Assembly (NCBI GenBank): GCA_900550165.1
Contig: URQY01000022.1
Span: forward strand, 1 to 28,147
Source: an uncultured Eubacteriales bacterium
GTDB lineage: Bacteria > Bacillota > Clostridia > Oscillospirales > Oscillospiraceae
Direction: 5' to 3'
Length of the DNA stretch: 28,147 bases
In this document: positions 15,663 to 23,770 of the stretch, one piece after another
Layout of the letters: each line of letters opens with the position of its first letter
Numbering within the stretch: the stretch's first letter is position 1
The notes under the pieces: generated by a model
Told to the model about the DNA's origin: nothing
Seen by the model: only the letters and a program-made list of their open reading frames with translations
Database searches by the model: none
Translations under genes and position numbers: made by a program

Positions 15663-17042
15663 ATGGGCGAGACGAATTTGCTGCGCGCGATCCCGAAGGT
15701 GGATGAATTACTGCGCAGACCGGAGCTTTCTGCATTGGAAATGCCCGCGAGCACACTGCGCGAAGCGGTGCGCGCGGAGCTTTCGGCACTGCGCGAGGCA
15801 GTGCTGAGCGGCGAAATAAAGGAGCTGCCGGACGCGGGCGAGATCTGCGCGAGAATCCGCGCGCGTGCGGAGGAGGCGGAGCTTCCCTCGCTGCGCGGCG
15901 TGATCAACGCGACGGGCGTGGTGCTGCACACGAATCTTGGCCGCGCGTGCCTGAGCGAGCGCGCGGTGCGCGCTGTAGAGGACGTGGCGCGCGGATATTC
16001 GACGCTTGAATACGATGTGGCAGGCGGCTGCCGCGGCTCGCGCCACGACCACGTAGAGGACCTTCTCTGCCGGCTGACGGGCGCGGAGAGCGCGATGGTC
16101 GTGAACAACAATGCCGCGGCGGTGCTGCTCATCTTATCGGAGATCGGCTGCGGCGGCGAGGTCGTGGCCTCGCGCGGGGAGCTCGTCGAGATCGGCGGCT
16201 CGTTCCGCATCCCGGAGATCATGATGCAGTGCGGCTGCACGCTGCGCGAGGTGGGCGCGACGAACAAGACCCACCTGCACGACTACGAGCGCGCCATCGG
16301 CGAGCAGACGCGCGCGCTTTTGAAGGTCCACACGAGCAACTACCGCATCGTGGGCTTTTCTGAGGCGGTGCCGCTCGAGGACATGGTCGCGCTCGGCAAA
16401 AAATATGATCTGCCGGTCATTCAGGATATCGGCAGCGGCTCGCTCGTGGACCTTGAGCAGTTCGGCATCCACGATGAGCCGACGGTGCAGAGGAGCATCC
16501 GCGCGGGCGTGGACGTGGTCTCGTTCTCGGGCGACAAGCTGCTCGGCGGCCCGCAGGCGGGCATCATCATCGGCAAAAAGGAGTATATCGACCGCTTCAA
16601 GAGCCATCCGCTGGCGCGCGCGATGCGCGTGGATAAGATGACGCTTGCGGCCCTGCGCGCGACGCTGCACGCCTATCTCGACCCCGCGGAGGCGGTGCGC
16701 GAGATCCCGACGCTTTCCATGCTGGCAGCGGATGCGGACGCCCTGCACGCCAAGGCAGCGCTGCTGCAGAAGGTGCTGAGCGACGCGGGCATCGGCGCAG
16801 AGCTCGTGGAGGCGGACGATCAGGTGGGCGGCGGCAGCGTGCCGACGCAGCTGCTTGCGACCTGGGCGGTCGCGGTGGACACGGGAGAAAAGAGCGTGGA
16901 TGCCTTCGAGCGCGCGATGCGCTGCCGTGTGCGGCCCGTGATCGGACGCATCAGCAGGGAGAAATACCTGCTCGACGCGCGCACGCTCTGGCAGAAGGAT
17001 TTTGAAGAGATCGCCGAGGCAGCGCGGGAGGCTCTGAAATGA
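15663..17042 (+). CDS. selA: L-seryl-tRNA(Sec) selenium transferase
   Basis: A 459-residue PLP enzyme that converts Ser-tRNA(Sec) to Sec-tRNA(Sec) using selenophosphate. The PLP lysine is K292 in SFSGDKLLGGPQAG; INATGVVLHTNLGR (81-94), RHDHVEDLLCRLTGAE and the NNNAAAVLL segment (148-156) are SelA signatures; the N-terminal tRNA-binding helices are present. Length is normal. The ATG at 15663 has GGAGG nine bases upstream. Its TGA overlaps the selB ATG (ATGA), indicating translational coupling. It serves the two selenoproteins GrdB and GrdA encoded downstream. Confidence 0.98.
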   Translation: MGETNLLRAIPKVDELLRRPELSALEMPASTLREAVRAELSALREAVLSGEIKELPDAGEICARIRARAEEAELPSLRGVINATGVVLHTNLGRACLSERAVRAVEDVARGYSTLEYDVAGGCRGSRHDHVEDLLCRLTGAESAMVVNNNAAAVLLILSEIGCGGEVVASRGELVEIGGSFRIPEIMMQCGCTLREVGATNKTHLHDYERAIGEQTRALLKVHTSNYRIVGFSEAVPLEDMVALGKKYDLPVIQDIGSGSLVDLEQFGIHDEPTVQRSIRAGVDVVSFSGDKLLGGPQAGIIIGKKEYIDRFKSHPLARAMRVDKMTLAALRATLHAYLDPAEAVREIPTLSMLAADADALHAKAALLQKVLSDAGIGAELVEADDQVGGGSVPTQLLATWAVAVDTGEKSVDAFERAMRCRVRPVIGRISREKYLLDARTLWQKDFEEIAEAAREALK

Positions 17043-18949
17043 AGCACGTTATCATCGGCACCGCGGGCCATGTGGACCACGGCAAGACGCTGCTCGTCAA
17101 GGCCCTGACGGGCATTGATACCGACCGGCTGGTCGAGGAGAAAAAGCGCGGCATTACGATCGAGCTGGGCTTTGCCCACCTTGACTTTGAAGACGGCACA
17201 CAGGCGGGCATCGTCGACGTGCCGGGACATGAAAAATTCATCAAGAATATGCTCGCCGGCGCGGGCGGCATCGACCTTGCGATGCTCGTCGTGGCGGCGG
17301 ATGAGGGCTTTATGCCGCAGACGGTGGAGCACCTCGGCATCCTGCAGCTGCTTGGCATCAAGGAGGGCCTTGTCGTCATCACAAAGACCGACATGGTGGA
17401 CGCCGAGTGGGTCGAGATGGTAAAGGAGGACGTGAGGGAGCAGGTGAAGGGCACGTTCCTTGAGGGCAAGCCCGTCTATCCGGTCTCCGCCTACACGGGC
17501 GAGGGCATCGCGGAGCTGCGCGAGGCGCTCAGAAAGCTTGTGGCGCAGACGCAGGAGAAGAGCCTGCGCACGCCCTACCGCCTGCCCATCGACCGCGTGT
17601 TCTCGGTCGACGGCTTCGGCACGGTGGTGACGGGCACGCTCATCGAGGGCGCCGTGACCGTCGGCGACGACGCGGCCATCATGCCCGACGGACTGGAATG
17701 CCGCGTGCGCAATCTGCAGGTGCACGGCAGCGACGTGAAGACCGCCTACGCCGGGCAGCGCGTGGCGATGAATCTTGCGGGTATCAAAAAGTCCGATATC
17801 ACACGCGGCGACACCATCGCAAAGCCCGGCTCGATGCGCGTTTCACTGATGCTGGACGTGCGGCTGCAAAACCTCAGAAATTCGCAGCGGACGATCGTGA
17901 ACGGCTCGCAGGTGCACCTGTACCACGGCAGCGCCGTGCGCCTTGCCAAGGTCGTGCTGCTCGACCGGGATGCCCTGCAGCCCGGCGAGAGCGCCTACGC
18001 GCAGCTTCGGCTGGCCGAGGAGATCGCGACGCGGCAGGGAGACCGCTTCGTCATCCGCTTCTATTCGCCGCTCGAGACCATCGGCGGCGGCGTTATCCTG
18101 GATGACCATCCCTACCGCCATAAGCGCAACGACGCGCAGGTGCTGAAGATGCTCGCGGTGAAGGAGAGCGGCTCGGACTCCGACAAGCTCGTGCAGGCTG
18201 TGGCGGAGTACGGTACGGAGCTCGTGCCGCTGCAGAAGCTCGCCGACCGGCTGAGCATGGACGCCGGCGAGCTCGAGAGCTCGCTCGAGGACCTGTGCGG
18301 CAGCGGCAAGCTCATCGAGCCGCTCGAAAAACGCTATATGGCCTCCTCTGAGTTCGACAAGGTCTGGGCAAGCTGCGAGAGCCTGCTGGCCAAATACCAT
18401 AAGGACAACCCGCTGCATGGCGGCATGAAGGTCGCCGAGCTTCGCCAGAAGCTCCTCAAGGGCGCGGACCGTCAGCGCGCGGACGCCATCCTCGACTGCC
18501 TTGCCCGCGAGGGGAAGATCAAGGCCGTGGCCGACCGCTACGCGCTCGCGGACTTTGAGGTCCGCCTGACGAAGAAGCAGAACGCGCTGAAGACGAAACT
18601 GCTGCAAATTTACCACAAGATGGGCCTTGAGGTCGAAAATCTGGACGATGTGTACGTGCAGTTCGAGCGCAATGAGCTCGCAGACTGCAAGCAGGTGCTC
18701 GAGAGCCTTGTCAGCGGCGGCGAGCTCGTGATGCTGACGCCGCAGCTTTGCATTGAGCGGAGCATCTACGAGGATATCTGGGAGAAGACAAAGCAGCACT
18801 TTGCCGAGCATGAGGAGCTGACGCTTGCGGAGTTCCGCGATATGCTGGGGACCTCGCGCAAATACGCGCTGGCGGTGCTCGAATACTATGATAAGAATAG
18901 AATCCTCAAAAAGGACGGGGATGTGCGCCGTCCGGGACCGGAATTCTGA
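17039..18949 (+). CDS. selB: Selenocysteine-specific translation elongation factor
   Basis: A 636-residue GTPase that brings Sec-tRNA(Sec) to the ribosome at UGA codons with a SECIS. The G1 motif is AGHVDHGKT (9-17), followed by the switch I segment KKRGITIELGFA, the G3 motif DVPGHE (60-65) and the G4 motif TKTDMVD. EF-Tu-like domains 2 and 3 follow, and the C-terminal 260 residues carry the winged-helix repeats that bind the SECIS RNA. Length is typical for SelB and longer than EF-Tu. It overlaps selA by four bases and is followed, 90 bases on, by the tRNA-Sec gene. Confidence 0.98.
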   Translation: MKHVIIGTAGHVDHGKTLLVKALTGIDTDRLVEEKKRGITIELGFAHLDFEDGTQAGIVDVPGHEKFIKNMLAGAGGIDLAMLVVAADEGFMPQTVEHLGILQLLGIKEGLVVITKTDMVDAEWVEMVKEDVREQVKGTFLEGKPVYPVSAYTGEGIAELREALRKLVAQTQEKSLRTPYRLPIDRVFSVDGFGTVVTGTLIEGAVTVGDDAAIMPDGLECRVRNLQVHGSDVKTAYAGQRVAMNLAGIKKSDITRGDTIAKPGSMRVSLMLDVRLQNLRNSQRTIVNGSQVHLYHGSAVRLAKVVLLDRDALQPGESAYAQLRLAEEIATRQGDRFVIRFYSPLETIGGGVILDDHPYRHKRNDAQVLKMLAVKESGSDSDKLVQAVAEYGTELVPLQKLADRLSMDAGELESSLEDLCGSGKLIEPLEKRYMASSEFDKVWASCESLLAKYHKDNPLHGGMKVAELRQKLLKGADRQRADAILDCLAREGKIKAVADRYALADFEVRLTKKQNALKTKLLQIYHKMGLEVENLDDVYVQFERNELADCKQVLESLVSGGELVMLTPQLCIERSIYEDIWEKTKQHFAEHEELTLAEFRDMLGTSRKYALAVLEYYDKNRILKKDGDVRRPGPEF

Positions 18950-18997
18950 GCGATTCAGGGGAAATTTCGATGAGAGCGAAAAAAATATTGAATTCGG

Positions 18998-19026
18998 TTG
19001 CAATCGTCGGAATTGTGTGTTATGAT
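18998..19026 (+). promoter_or_regulatory. Promoter of the tRNA-Sec gene
   Basis: TTGCAA (18998-19003) and TATGAT (19021-19026) with a 17-base spacer; predicted initiation is only a few bases upstream of the mature tRNA 5' end. The tRNA can therefore be made independently of selAB. Confidence 0.8.
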
Positions 19027-19039
19027 GACGCCCGCACCT

Positions 19040-19136
19040 GGGAGTAGATGGGTGCTGGTGTGCCCCCTGGTCTTCAAAACCAGTGATAGGGGTGAGGAGC
19101 CTCTTAGGTGGGTTCGATTCCCACATATTCCCGCCA
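19040..19136 (+). tRNA. selC: Selenocysteine tRNA, anticodon TCA
   Basis: A 97-base tRNA with encoded CCA. The anticodon stem CTGG/CCAG encloses the loop with TCA, which reads UGA. It has an extended acceptor helix (19040-19047 with 19125-19132; the eighth position is a G-A apposition), a five-pair T arm (GTGGG/CCCAC around TTCGATT), an elongated D stem and a long variable arm, all marks of tRNA-Sec. It sits between selB and the grd operon, has its own promoter and is followed by a strong terminator. Confidence 0.97.
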
Positions 19137-19139
19137 AGC

Positions 19140-19173
19140 GTCCCGCAGCAGAAATGCTGCGGGACATTTTTTT
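19140..19173 (+). terminator. Intrinsic terminator of tRNA-Sec
   Basis: A perfect 11-base-pair stem (19140-19150 with 19155-19165) with a four-base loop, followed by a run of seven T. Confidence 0.95.
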
Positions 19174-19313
19174 CGTCGGGGAGGTCAGGAATGAAATTCC
19201 GCATTTCCGGCAGGAATACGGGGGATTTATCCCCCATCGATTTTTCTGCTTGCGTCTTATAAATGCTTTCAATAAATGGAGGCACTGTTTGTAAAAAACC
19301 ATGGGTAAGCCCC
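19174..19313. other. Short gene-free spacer before the grd promoter
   Basis: No supported gene. It contains the left arm TTTGTAAA (19288-19295) of an inverted repeat whose right arm TTTACAAA (19314-19321) covers the grd -35 box. Confidence 0.4.
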
Positions 19314-19342
19314 TTTACAAATCAAAAGAAGTGAGATATATT
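19314..19342 (+). promoter_or_regulatory. Promoter of the glycine reductase operon
   Basis: TTTACA (19314-19319) and TATATT (19337-19342) with a 17-base spacer. Predicted start near 19349 gives a leader of about 300 bases that holds the tandem glycine riboswitch. Confidence 0.8.
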
Positions 19343-19404
19343 AACATCAGAAATTTGGCGACGGCTGAATATTGCCATCGAAATTTCACATAATAAGCCG
19401 GATG

Positions 19405-19583
19405 AGGCTTTTCGGGAAATCCGCATGGAGCGGAGCCGAAGGAATAAGGGGAAGGACAGCCTACAACTTCTCCGAATATCTCAGGCAAACAGACCGGAAG
19501 CGGACGGCACTCTGGAGAGCGAAAGCGCCGACGGAGCAACCTGCTTTTTGCAAGCGGGGAATCTCTCAGGTTAGAAAACAGAG
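19405..19583 (+). ncRNA. Tandem glycine riboswitch
   Basis: Two consecutive glycine aptamers. In the first, GGGAAAT is followed by the P2 hairpin CCGC/GCGG, then GCCGAAGGAATAAG, a P3 arm GGGGAAG/CTTCTCC and the conserved CTCAGGCAAAC-AGAC block (19470-19484). In the second, CTCTGGAGAG is followed by GCGCCGACGGAGCAA, a P3 arm with CCTGC and GCGGG, then CTCTCAGG and GAAAACAGAG (19563-19583). The short linker between aptamers is typical. P1 of aptamer 2 pairs CTCTG (19510-19514) with CAGAG (19579-19583), and the latter overlaps the downstream terminator stem. This predicts an ON switch that opens the operon when glycine is present. Confidence 0.93.
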
Positions 19584-19622
19584 CAGACCGGTGGCGGCGC
19601 CTCGGTTTTGCTCTATTTTTTT
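19580..19622 (+). terminator. Riboswitch-controlled terminator in the grd leader
   Basis: AGAGCAGACCG (19580-19590) pairs with CGGTTTTGCTCT (19603-19614), followed by seven T (19616-19622). Its first four bases (19580-19583) are also the 3' strand of P1 in the second glycine aptamer, so the two structures exclude each other. Confidence 0.88.
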
Positions 19623-19652
19623 GTGACCGGATACGGAAGGGAAGTGACCGCA

Positions 19653-20081
19653 ATGGGAATGATCGGCAATCCGCATGACTTTTTGATCCTGACGAACAAT
19701 CCGCTCGTGGTCGACTGCCTCGACGGGCGCGGGGACTATACCATCGCGTATCATCCCGAGCTCGACCACCGCGCGATCCTCGTCAAGGCGCGCGACCTGA
19801 TCCACAAGGGGCACATTTTGTATACGCATCCGCTGGCCGGGAGCGTCAAGCCAAACGAAACGCCGTACAAATCCCTGATCGTCTCGCTCGAGCCCCACGG
19901 CATGGAGAGCGAGCACGAGATCATGATCGGCAACGCCATCGCGGTCTACGACAAGTTCTGCAAGATCGACTGGTCGGACAACGAACAGGCGCTGCGCGAT
20001 TTCCAGCTAATCGACTATACCTTGCTCTGCGGCGCGATCGGCTATGACGCTGCGGCAGGTCTTAGTAATAAAAATCATTGA
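19653..20081 (+). CDS. grdX: GrdX family protein of the glycine reductase operon
   Basis: A 142-residue protein with the GrdX-type N-terminus FLILTNNPLV and segments ILVKARDLIHKGHILYTHPL, KPNETPYKSLIVS and DYTLLCGAIGYDAA. GrdX is regularly the first gene of glycine, sarcosine or betaine reductase operons, but its role is not known. The ATG at 19653 directly follows the riboswitch terminator and has a GGAAGGGAAG stretch upstream; a second in-frame ATG two codons later is possible. The grdE start lies 19 bases after its stop. Confidence 0.93.
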   Translation: MGMIGNPHDFLILTNNPLVVDCLDGRGDYTIAYHPELDHRAILVKARDLIHKGHILYTHPLAGSVKPNETPYKSLIVSLEPHGMESEHEIMIGNAIAVYDKFCKIDWSDNEQALRDFQLIDYTLLCGAIGYDAAAGLSNKNH

Positions 20082-20100
20082 GAGAAGGAGGTGCTTTACT

Positions 20101-21399
20101 TTGAAATTGGAACTTGGTTTTATCCAGATCAGCAATATCCAGATTTCAAAGGAGTGCAAGGTAGAAAACGGTACTCTGTACGTTGACCCCGAGGCTGTCA
20201 AGGCCTTCATGTACGAAGACGATGACGTCAAGGCATGGGTCAAGGACTTCAGCTTTGACGTTGCCAAGCCCGGTGAGAGCGTTCGCATCACCCCGGTCAA
20301 GGATGTCATCGAACCGCGTGTGAAGGTCGAGGGCCCCGGCGGTGAATTCCCCGGCGTCATCTCCAAGGTCGACACTGTCGGCAGCGGCAAGACCCACGTC
20401 CTGCGCGGCATGGCTGTTGTCACCGCCGGTAAGATCGTCGGTTTCCAGGAGGGCATCATCGATATGTCCGGCCCGGGCGCTGACTACACGCCGTTCTCCA
20501 AGCTGAACAACTTTGTCGTTGTCGCCGAGCCTGTGGAGAACTACCAGGAGCACAAGCACGAGTATGAGCACGCCGTCCGTATCGCGGGTCTCCGCGCTGC
20601 GACCTTCATCGGCGAACTGGGCCGCAATGTGACCCCCGACGAGGTCAAGGAGTTCGAGACCTACGGCATCAAGGAAGGCATCGAGAAGTTCCCCAATCTG
20701 CCGCGCGTGGCCTATGTCCATATGCTGCAGTCCCAGGGCCTGCTGCATGACACCTATGTTTACGGTGTGGACGCCAAGCGTTCCCTGACCACCATCCTCA
20801 ACCCCACCGAGACCATGGACGGTGCGATCATCAGCGGCAACTGCGTTTCCGCCTGCGACAAGAACACGACCTATCATCACCAGAACAACCCCGTGGTCGC
20901 GGATCTCTTTGAGCAGCACGGCAAGACGCTCAACTACGTCTGCAACATCATCACCAACGAGAACGTCTACCTCGCCGACAAGCAGCGTTCCTCCGACTGG
21001 ACCGCGAAGCTCTGCCGCCTGCTGGACCTCGACGGTGCGATCGTTTCTCAGGAAGGCTTCGGCAACCCCGATACCGACCTGATCATGAACACGAAGAAGA
21101 TCGAGCAGGTCGGTGTCAAGACCACCATCATCACCGACGAGTACGCCGGTCAGGACGGTAAGTCCCAGTCCCTGGCGGATGCCGATCCTCTGGCCGATGC
21201 CGTCGTCACCGGCGGTAACGCCAACCAGGTGATCGTCCTTCCCGCGATGGACAAGGTCATCGGTACGCTCGACTATGTCGACAAGATCGCCGGCGGTCAT
21301 GCCGGTTCTCTGCGCGAGGACGGTTCCATCGAGGCGGAGCTGCAGGTCATCACCGGCGCTACCAACGAGATGGGCTTCAACTGCCTGAGCGCCCGATAA
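20101..21399 (+). CDS. grdE: Glycine reductase complex protein B, proprotein GrdE (alpha and beta subunits)
   Basis: A 432-residue proprotein of substrate-binding protein B. The sequence IISGNCVSACDKN carries an Asn-Cys pair at 247-248; in studied GrdE/GrdG proteins the chain is cut at this kind of site into two subunits, the new N-terminus carrying a carbonyl (pyruvoyl-type) group that binds the amine. The TTG at 20101 is chosen because an AGGAGG site ends eight to nine bases upstream and the protein then begins at the conserved LELGFIQI; a longer reading that starts at 20044 overlaps grdX. With GrdB it binds glycine as a Schiff base. The codon use is strongly biased, as in highly expressed genes. 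Confidence 0.96.
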   Translation: MKLELGFIQISNIQISKECKVENGTLYVDPEAVKAFMYEDDDVKAWVKDFSFDVAKPGESVRITPVKDVIEPRVKVEGPGGEFPGVISKVDTVGSGKTHVLRGMAVVTAGKIVGFQEGIIDMSGPGADYTPFSKLNNFVVVAEPVENYQEHKHEYEHAVRIAGLRAATFIGELGRNVTPDEVKEFETYGIKEGIEKFPNLPRVAYVHMLQSQGLLHDTYVYGVDAKRSLTTILNPTETMDGAIISGNCVSACDKNTTYHHQNNPVVADLFEQHGKTLNYVCNIITNENVYLADKQRSSDWTAKLCRLLDLDGAIVSQEGFGNPDTDLIMNTKKIEQVGVKTTIITDEYAGQDGKSQSLADADPLADAVVTGGNANQVIVLPAMDKVIGTLDYVDKIAGGHAGSLREDGSIEAELQVITGATNEMGFNCLSAR

Positions 21400-21423
21400 G
21401 CAAGGAAAGGAGGAAAAAACAAG

Positions 21424-22728
21424 ATGAGTTTCAAAGTTGTTCATTATATCAACCAGTTCTTCGCCAACATCGGCGGTGAAGAGATGGCTCATGTCGCTCC
21501 CGAGCTGCGCGACGGTATCGTCGGCCCCGGTCTTGCGTTCCAGCAGGCCTGGAAGGGCGAGGCGGAGATCACCAAGACGGTCGTCTGCGGCGACTCTTAC
21601 TTTGCCGAGCACGAGAAGGAAGCCAAGGCACAGATCCTCGAGTGGGTCAAGGCCGAAAAGCCCGACCTGTTCCTCGCCGGTCCCGCGTTCAACGCCGGCC
21701 GTTACGGTTACGCCTGCGCCACCATCTGCAAGGCCGTTCAGGATGAGCTGGGCATCAAGGTCCTCACCGGTATGTATGAGGAAAACCCCGGCGCCGATCT
21801 GAAGAACAGCATTCTGATCGTTTCCACCGCCAACTCCGCCGCCGGTATGCGCAAGGCCGCTCCCGTGATGGCAAAGCTCGCACTGAAGGTCATGAAGGGT
21901 GAAGCCCTCGGCGCCTCCGTTGAGGATGGCTACATGAACCAGGGCATCCGCGTCAACTTCTTCGACAAGGATCGCGGCTCCAAGCGCGCTGTCAAGATGC
22001 TGCTCAACAAGCTCGCTGACAAGCCCTTCACCACCGAGTATCCCATGCCGTCTTTCGACCGTGTGGCTCCCAATCCCGCTATCAAGGATCTGAGCAAGGC
22101 GACCATCGCCCTGTGCACCTCCGGCGGTATCGTCCCCAAGGGCAACCCCGACCACATCGAGTCCTCTTCCGCCTCCCACTACGGTGAGTACAGCCTCGCC
22201 GGTGTGAACGAGCTGACGGAAGCGACCTACGAGACCGCGCACGGCGGCTACGACCCGGTCTACGCCAACGCTGACCCCAACCGCGTCCTTCCTGTGGATG
22301 TGCTGCGCGACATGGAGCGCGAGGGCAAGATCGGCAAGCTGCACGAGATGTTCTACACCACCGTCGGTAACGGTACCTCCGTTGCCAACGCCAAGAAGTT
22401 TGCTGCCGAGTATGCACAGAAGCTGCTCAAGGCCGGTGTTCATGCCGTCATCATGACCAGCACATGAGGTACCTGCACGCGTTGCGGTGCAACGATGGTT
22501 AAAGAGATCGAGCGCGCTGGCATCCCCGTGGTGCATATGTGCACGGTCACCCCGATTTCCCTGACGGTTGGTGCGAACAGAATCATTCCCACCATCGCCA
22601 TTCCTCACCCGCTGGGCGATCCCTCCCTCCCGCATGACGAGGAGAAGGCTCTCCGCCGCAAGCTGGTTGAGAAGGCCCTCAAAGCCCTGACTACCGAGGT
22701 CGAGGACCAGACTGTTTTTGAGGACTGA
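21424..22728 (+). CDS. grdB: Glycine reductase complex protein B, selenoprotein subunit GrdB (gamma), in-frame TGA = Sec348
   Basis: The reading frame runs through an in-frame TGA at 22465-22467 and continues to a TGA stop at 22726-22728, giving 434 residues, the expected GrdB length. The active-site motif is U348-GT-C351-TR-C354-G, which fits the UxxCxxC of GrdB and allows no other plausible reading. The selenol attacks the alpha carbon of bound glycine, releasing ammonia and passing the carboxymethyl group to GrdA. A candidate SECIS hairpin lies 13-27 bases after the UGA. Start ATG has GGAGG ten bases upstream. Both the recoded codon and the real stop are TGA. Automatic calling would split it at 22467 and restart at 22495. 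Confidence 0.97.
22480..22494 (+). promoter_or_regulatory. Candidate bacterial SECIS element in grdB
   Basis: CGTTGC (22480-22485) and GCAACG (22489-22494) form a six-pair stem with the loop GGT, whose first G lies 19 bases after the in-frame TGA. This fits the general bacterial SECIS rule of a small apical loop with G at its start, about 16-37 bases after UGA. An alternative overlapping stem TGCAC/GTGCA (22474-22491) also exists. Confidence 0.6.
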
Positions 22729-22747
22729 TTTCCCCGCGTATCCAGCG

Positions 22748-22779
22748 ATCCCGCGCGGCGCAGCCGCGCCGCGCGGGAT
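22748..22779 (+). other. Very stable intercistronic hairpin between grdB and trxB
   Basis: A perfect 14-base-pair, almost pure G/C stem (22748-22761 with 22766-22779) with the loop AGCC. No T run follows, so it is not a normal terminator; it could shield the grdXEB transcript from 3' exonucleases or lower read-through into trxB. Confidence 0.8.
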
Positions 22780-22811
22780 GATATCGAAACCTCTAAGGGG
22801 GACATAGAACA

Positions 22812-23753
22812 ATGAGCAAGATTTACGACGTTATCGTTCTGGGCGCAGGTCCCGCAGGCCTCACCGCCGGTCTTTATTCCGGGCGCGCCAGACTCTCTAC
22901 CCTTGTGATTGAGAAGGGTCAGGATGGCGGTCAGATCGCCATCACCAATGAAATTGAAAATTATCCCGGTCAGGTCGAGGGCGACAGCGGCCCGAGCCTG
23001 ATCGCGCGTATGACAAAGCAGTGCGAGCACTTCGGCGTGGAGCGCGTGAGCGACATGATCAAAGAGGTCCAGCTCACCGGCCCGGTGAAGAAGCTCATCG
23101 GTGTGAAGGGCGAGTATGAGGCCAAGTGCGTCATCATCGCCACCGGCGCGTTCCCGCGTCCCATCGGCTGCAAGAACGAGGGCAAGTTCGTCGGCAAGGG
23201 CATTTCCTTCTGCGCGACCTGCGACGCCTCCTTCTTCCAGGATCTCGAGGTCTACGTGGTCGGCGGCGGCGATGCCGCTGTGGAAGAGGCCATGTATCTG
23301 ACGAAGTTCGCCCGCAAGGTGACCGTTATCCACCGCCGCGACGAGCTGCGTGCCGCCAAGTCCATTCAGGAGAAGGCCTTCAAGAACGAAAAGCTCCACT
23401 TCATGTGGAACACCGTTGTTGACGAGGTCGACGGCGAGGACGACATCCTCTCCAAGATGATCGTGAAGAACACCAAGACCGGTGAGCTGACGACCATCGA
23501 GGCGGACGAGGACGACGGCCTGTTCGGACTGTTCGGCTTCATCGGCCTGCTGCCCAAGAGCGACCTCTTCGAGGGCGTGATTGACATGGACAAGGGCTAC
23601 ATCAAGACCGATGACAATATGCATACCAACGTTGAGGGCGTCTATGCCGCGGGCGATATCCGCGTCAAGAGCCTGCGTCAGGTCGTCACTGCCGCTGCGG
23701 ACGGCGCCATCGCCGCCATGCAGGCTGAGAAATATATTGCGAATCTTGAATAA
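22812..23753 (+). CDS. trxB: Thioredoxin reductase of the glycine reductase operon
   Basis: A 313-residue FAD/NADPH flavoprotein. The FAD-binding motif is GAGPAG (11-16), the redox-active pair is CATC (134-137), the NADPH-binding loop is GGGDAA (151-156) with the phosphate-binding HRRDELRA just after, and the C-terminal FAD motif is YAAGDIR. The intact HRRxxxR motif suggests NADPH dependence and not the ferredoxin-dependent type. It passes electrons to the adjacent TrxA (17 bases downstream), which then reduces the selenide/disulfide form of GrdA. Its position inside the operon, between grdB and grdA, ties it to glycine reduction and not to general redox control. Confidence 0.96.
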   Translation: MSKIYDVIVLGAGPAGLTAGLYSGRARLSTLVIEKGQDGGQIAITNEIENYPGQVEGDSGPSLIARMTKQCEHFGVERVSDMIKEVQLTGPVKKLIGVKGEYEAKCVIIATGAFPRPIGCKNEGKFVGKGISFCATCDASFFQDLEVYVVGGGDAAVEEAMYLTKFARKVTVIHRRDELRAAKSIQEKAFKNEKLHFMWNTVVDEVDGEDDILSKMIVKNTKTGELTTIEADEDDGLFGLFGFIGLLPKSDLFEGVIDMDKGYIKTDDNMHTNVEGVYAAGDIRVKSLRQVVTAAADGAIAAMQAEKYIANLE

Positions 23754-23770
23754 AAAAAGGAGAAATTATC

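Noticed and set aside
20044..20100. Upstream extension of GrdE from 20044
   Set aside because: It overlaps the grdX end, lacks a ribosome-binding site and adds residues not in the family; the TTG at 20101 has an ideal AGGAGG site.
22465..22467. Possible nonsense mutation or sequencing error in grdB
   Set aside because: The UxxCxxC context, correct total length and neighbouring Sec machinery all show a recoded selenocysteine codon.
20146..22812. 888-codon open frame on the minus strand opposite grdE and grdB
   Set aside because: Antisense of strongly codon-biased grd genes; high GC3 removes stop codons on the opposite strand. The plus-strand products are unmistakable.
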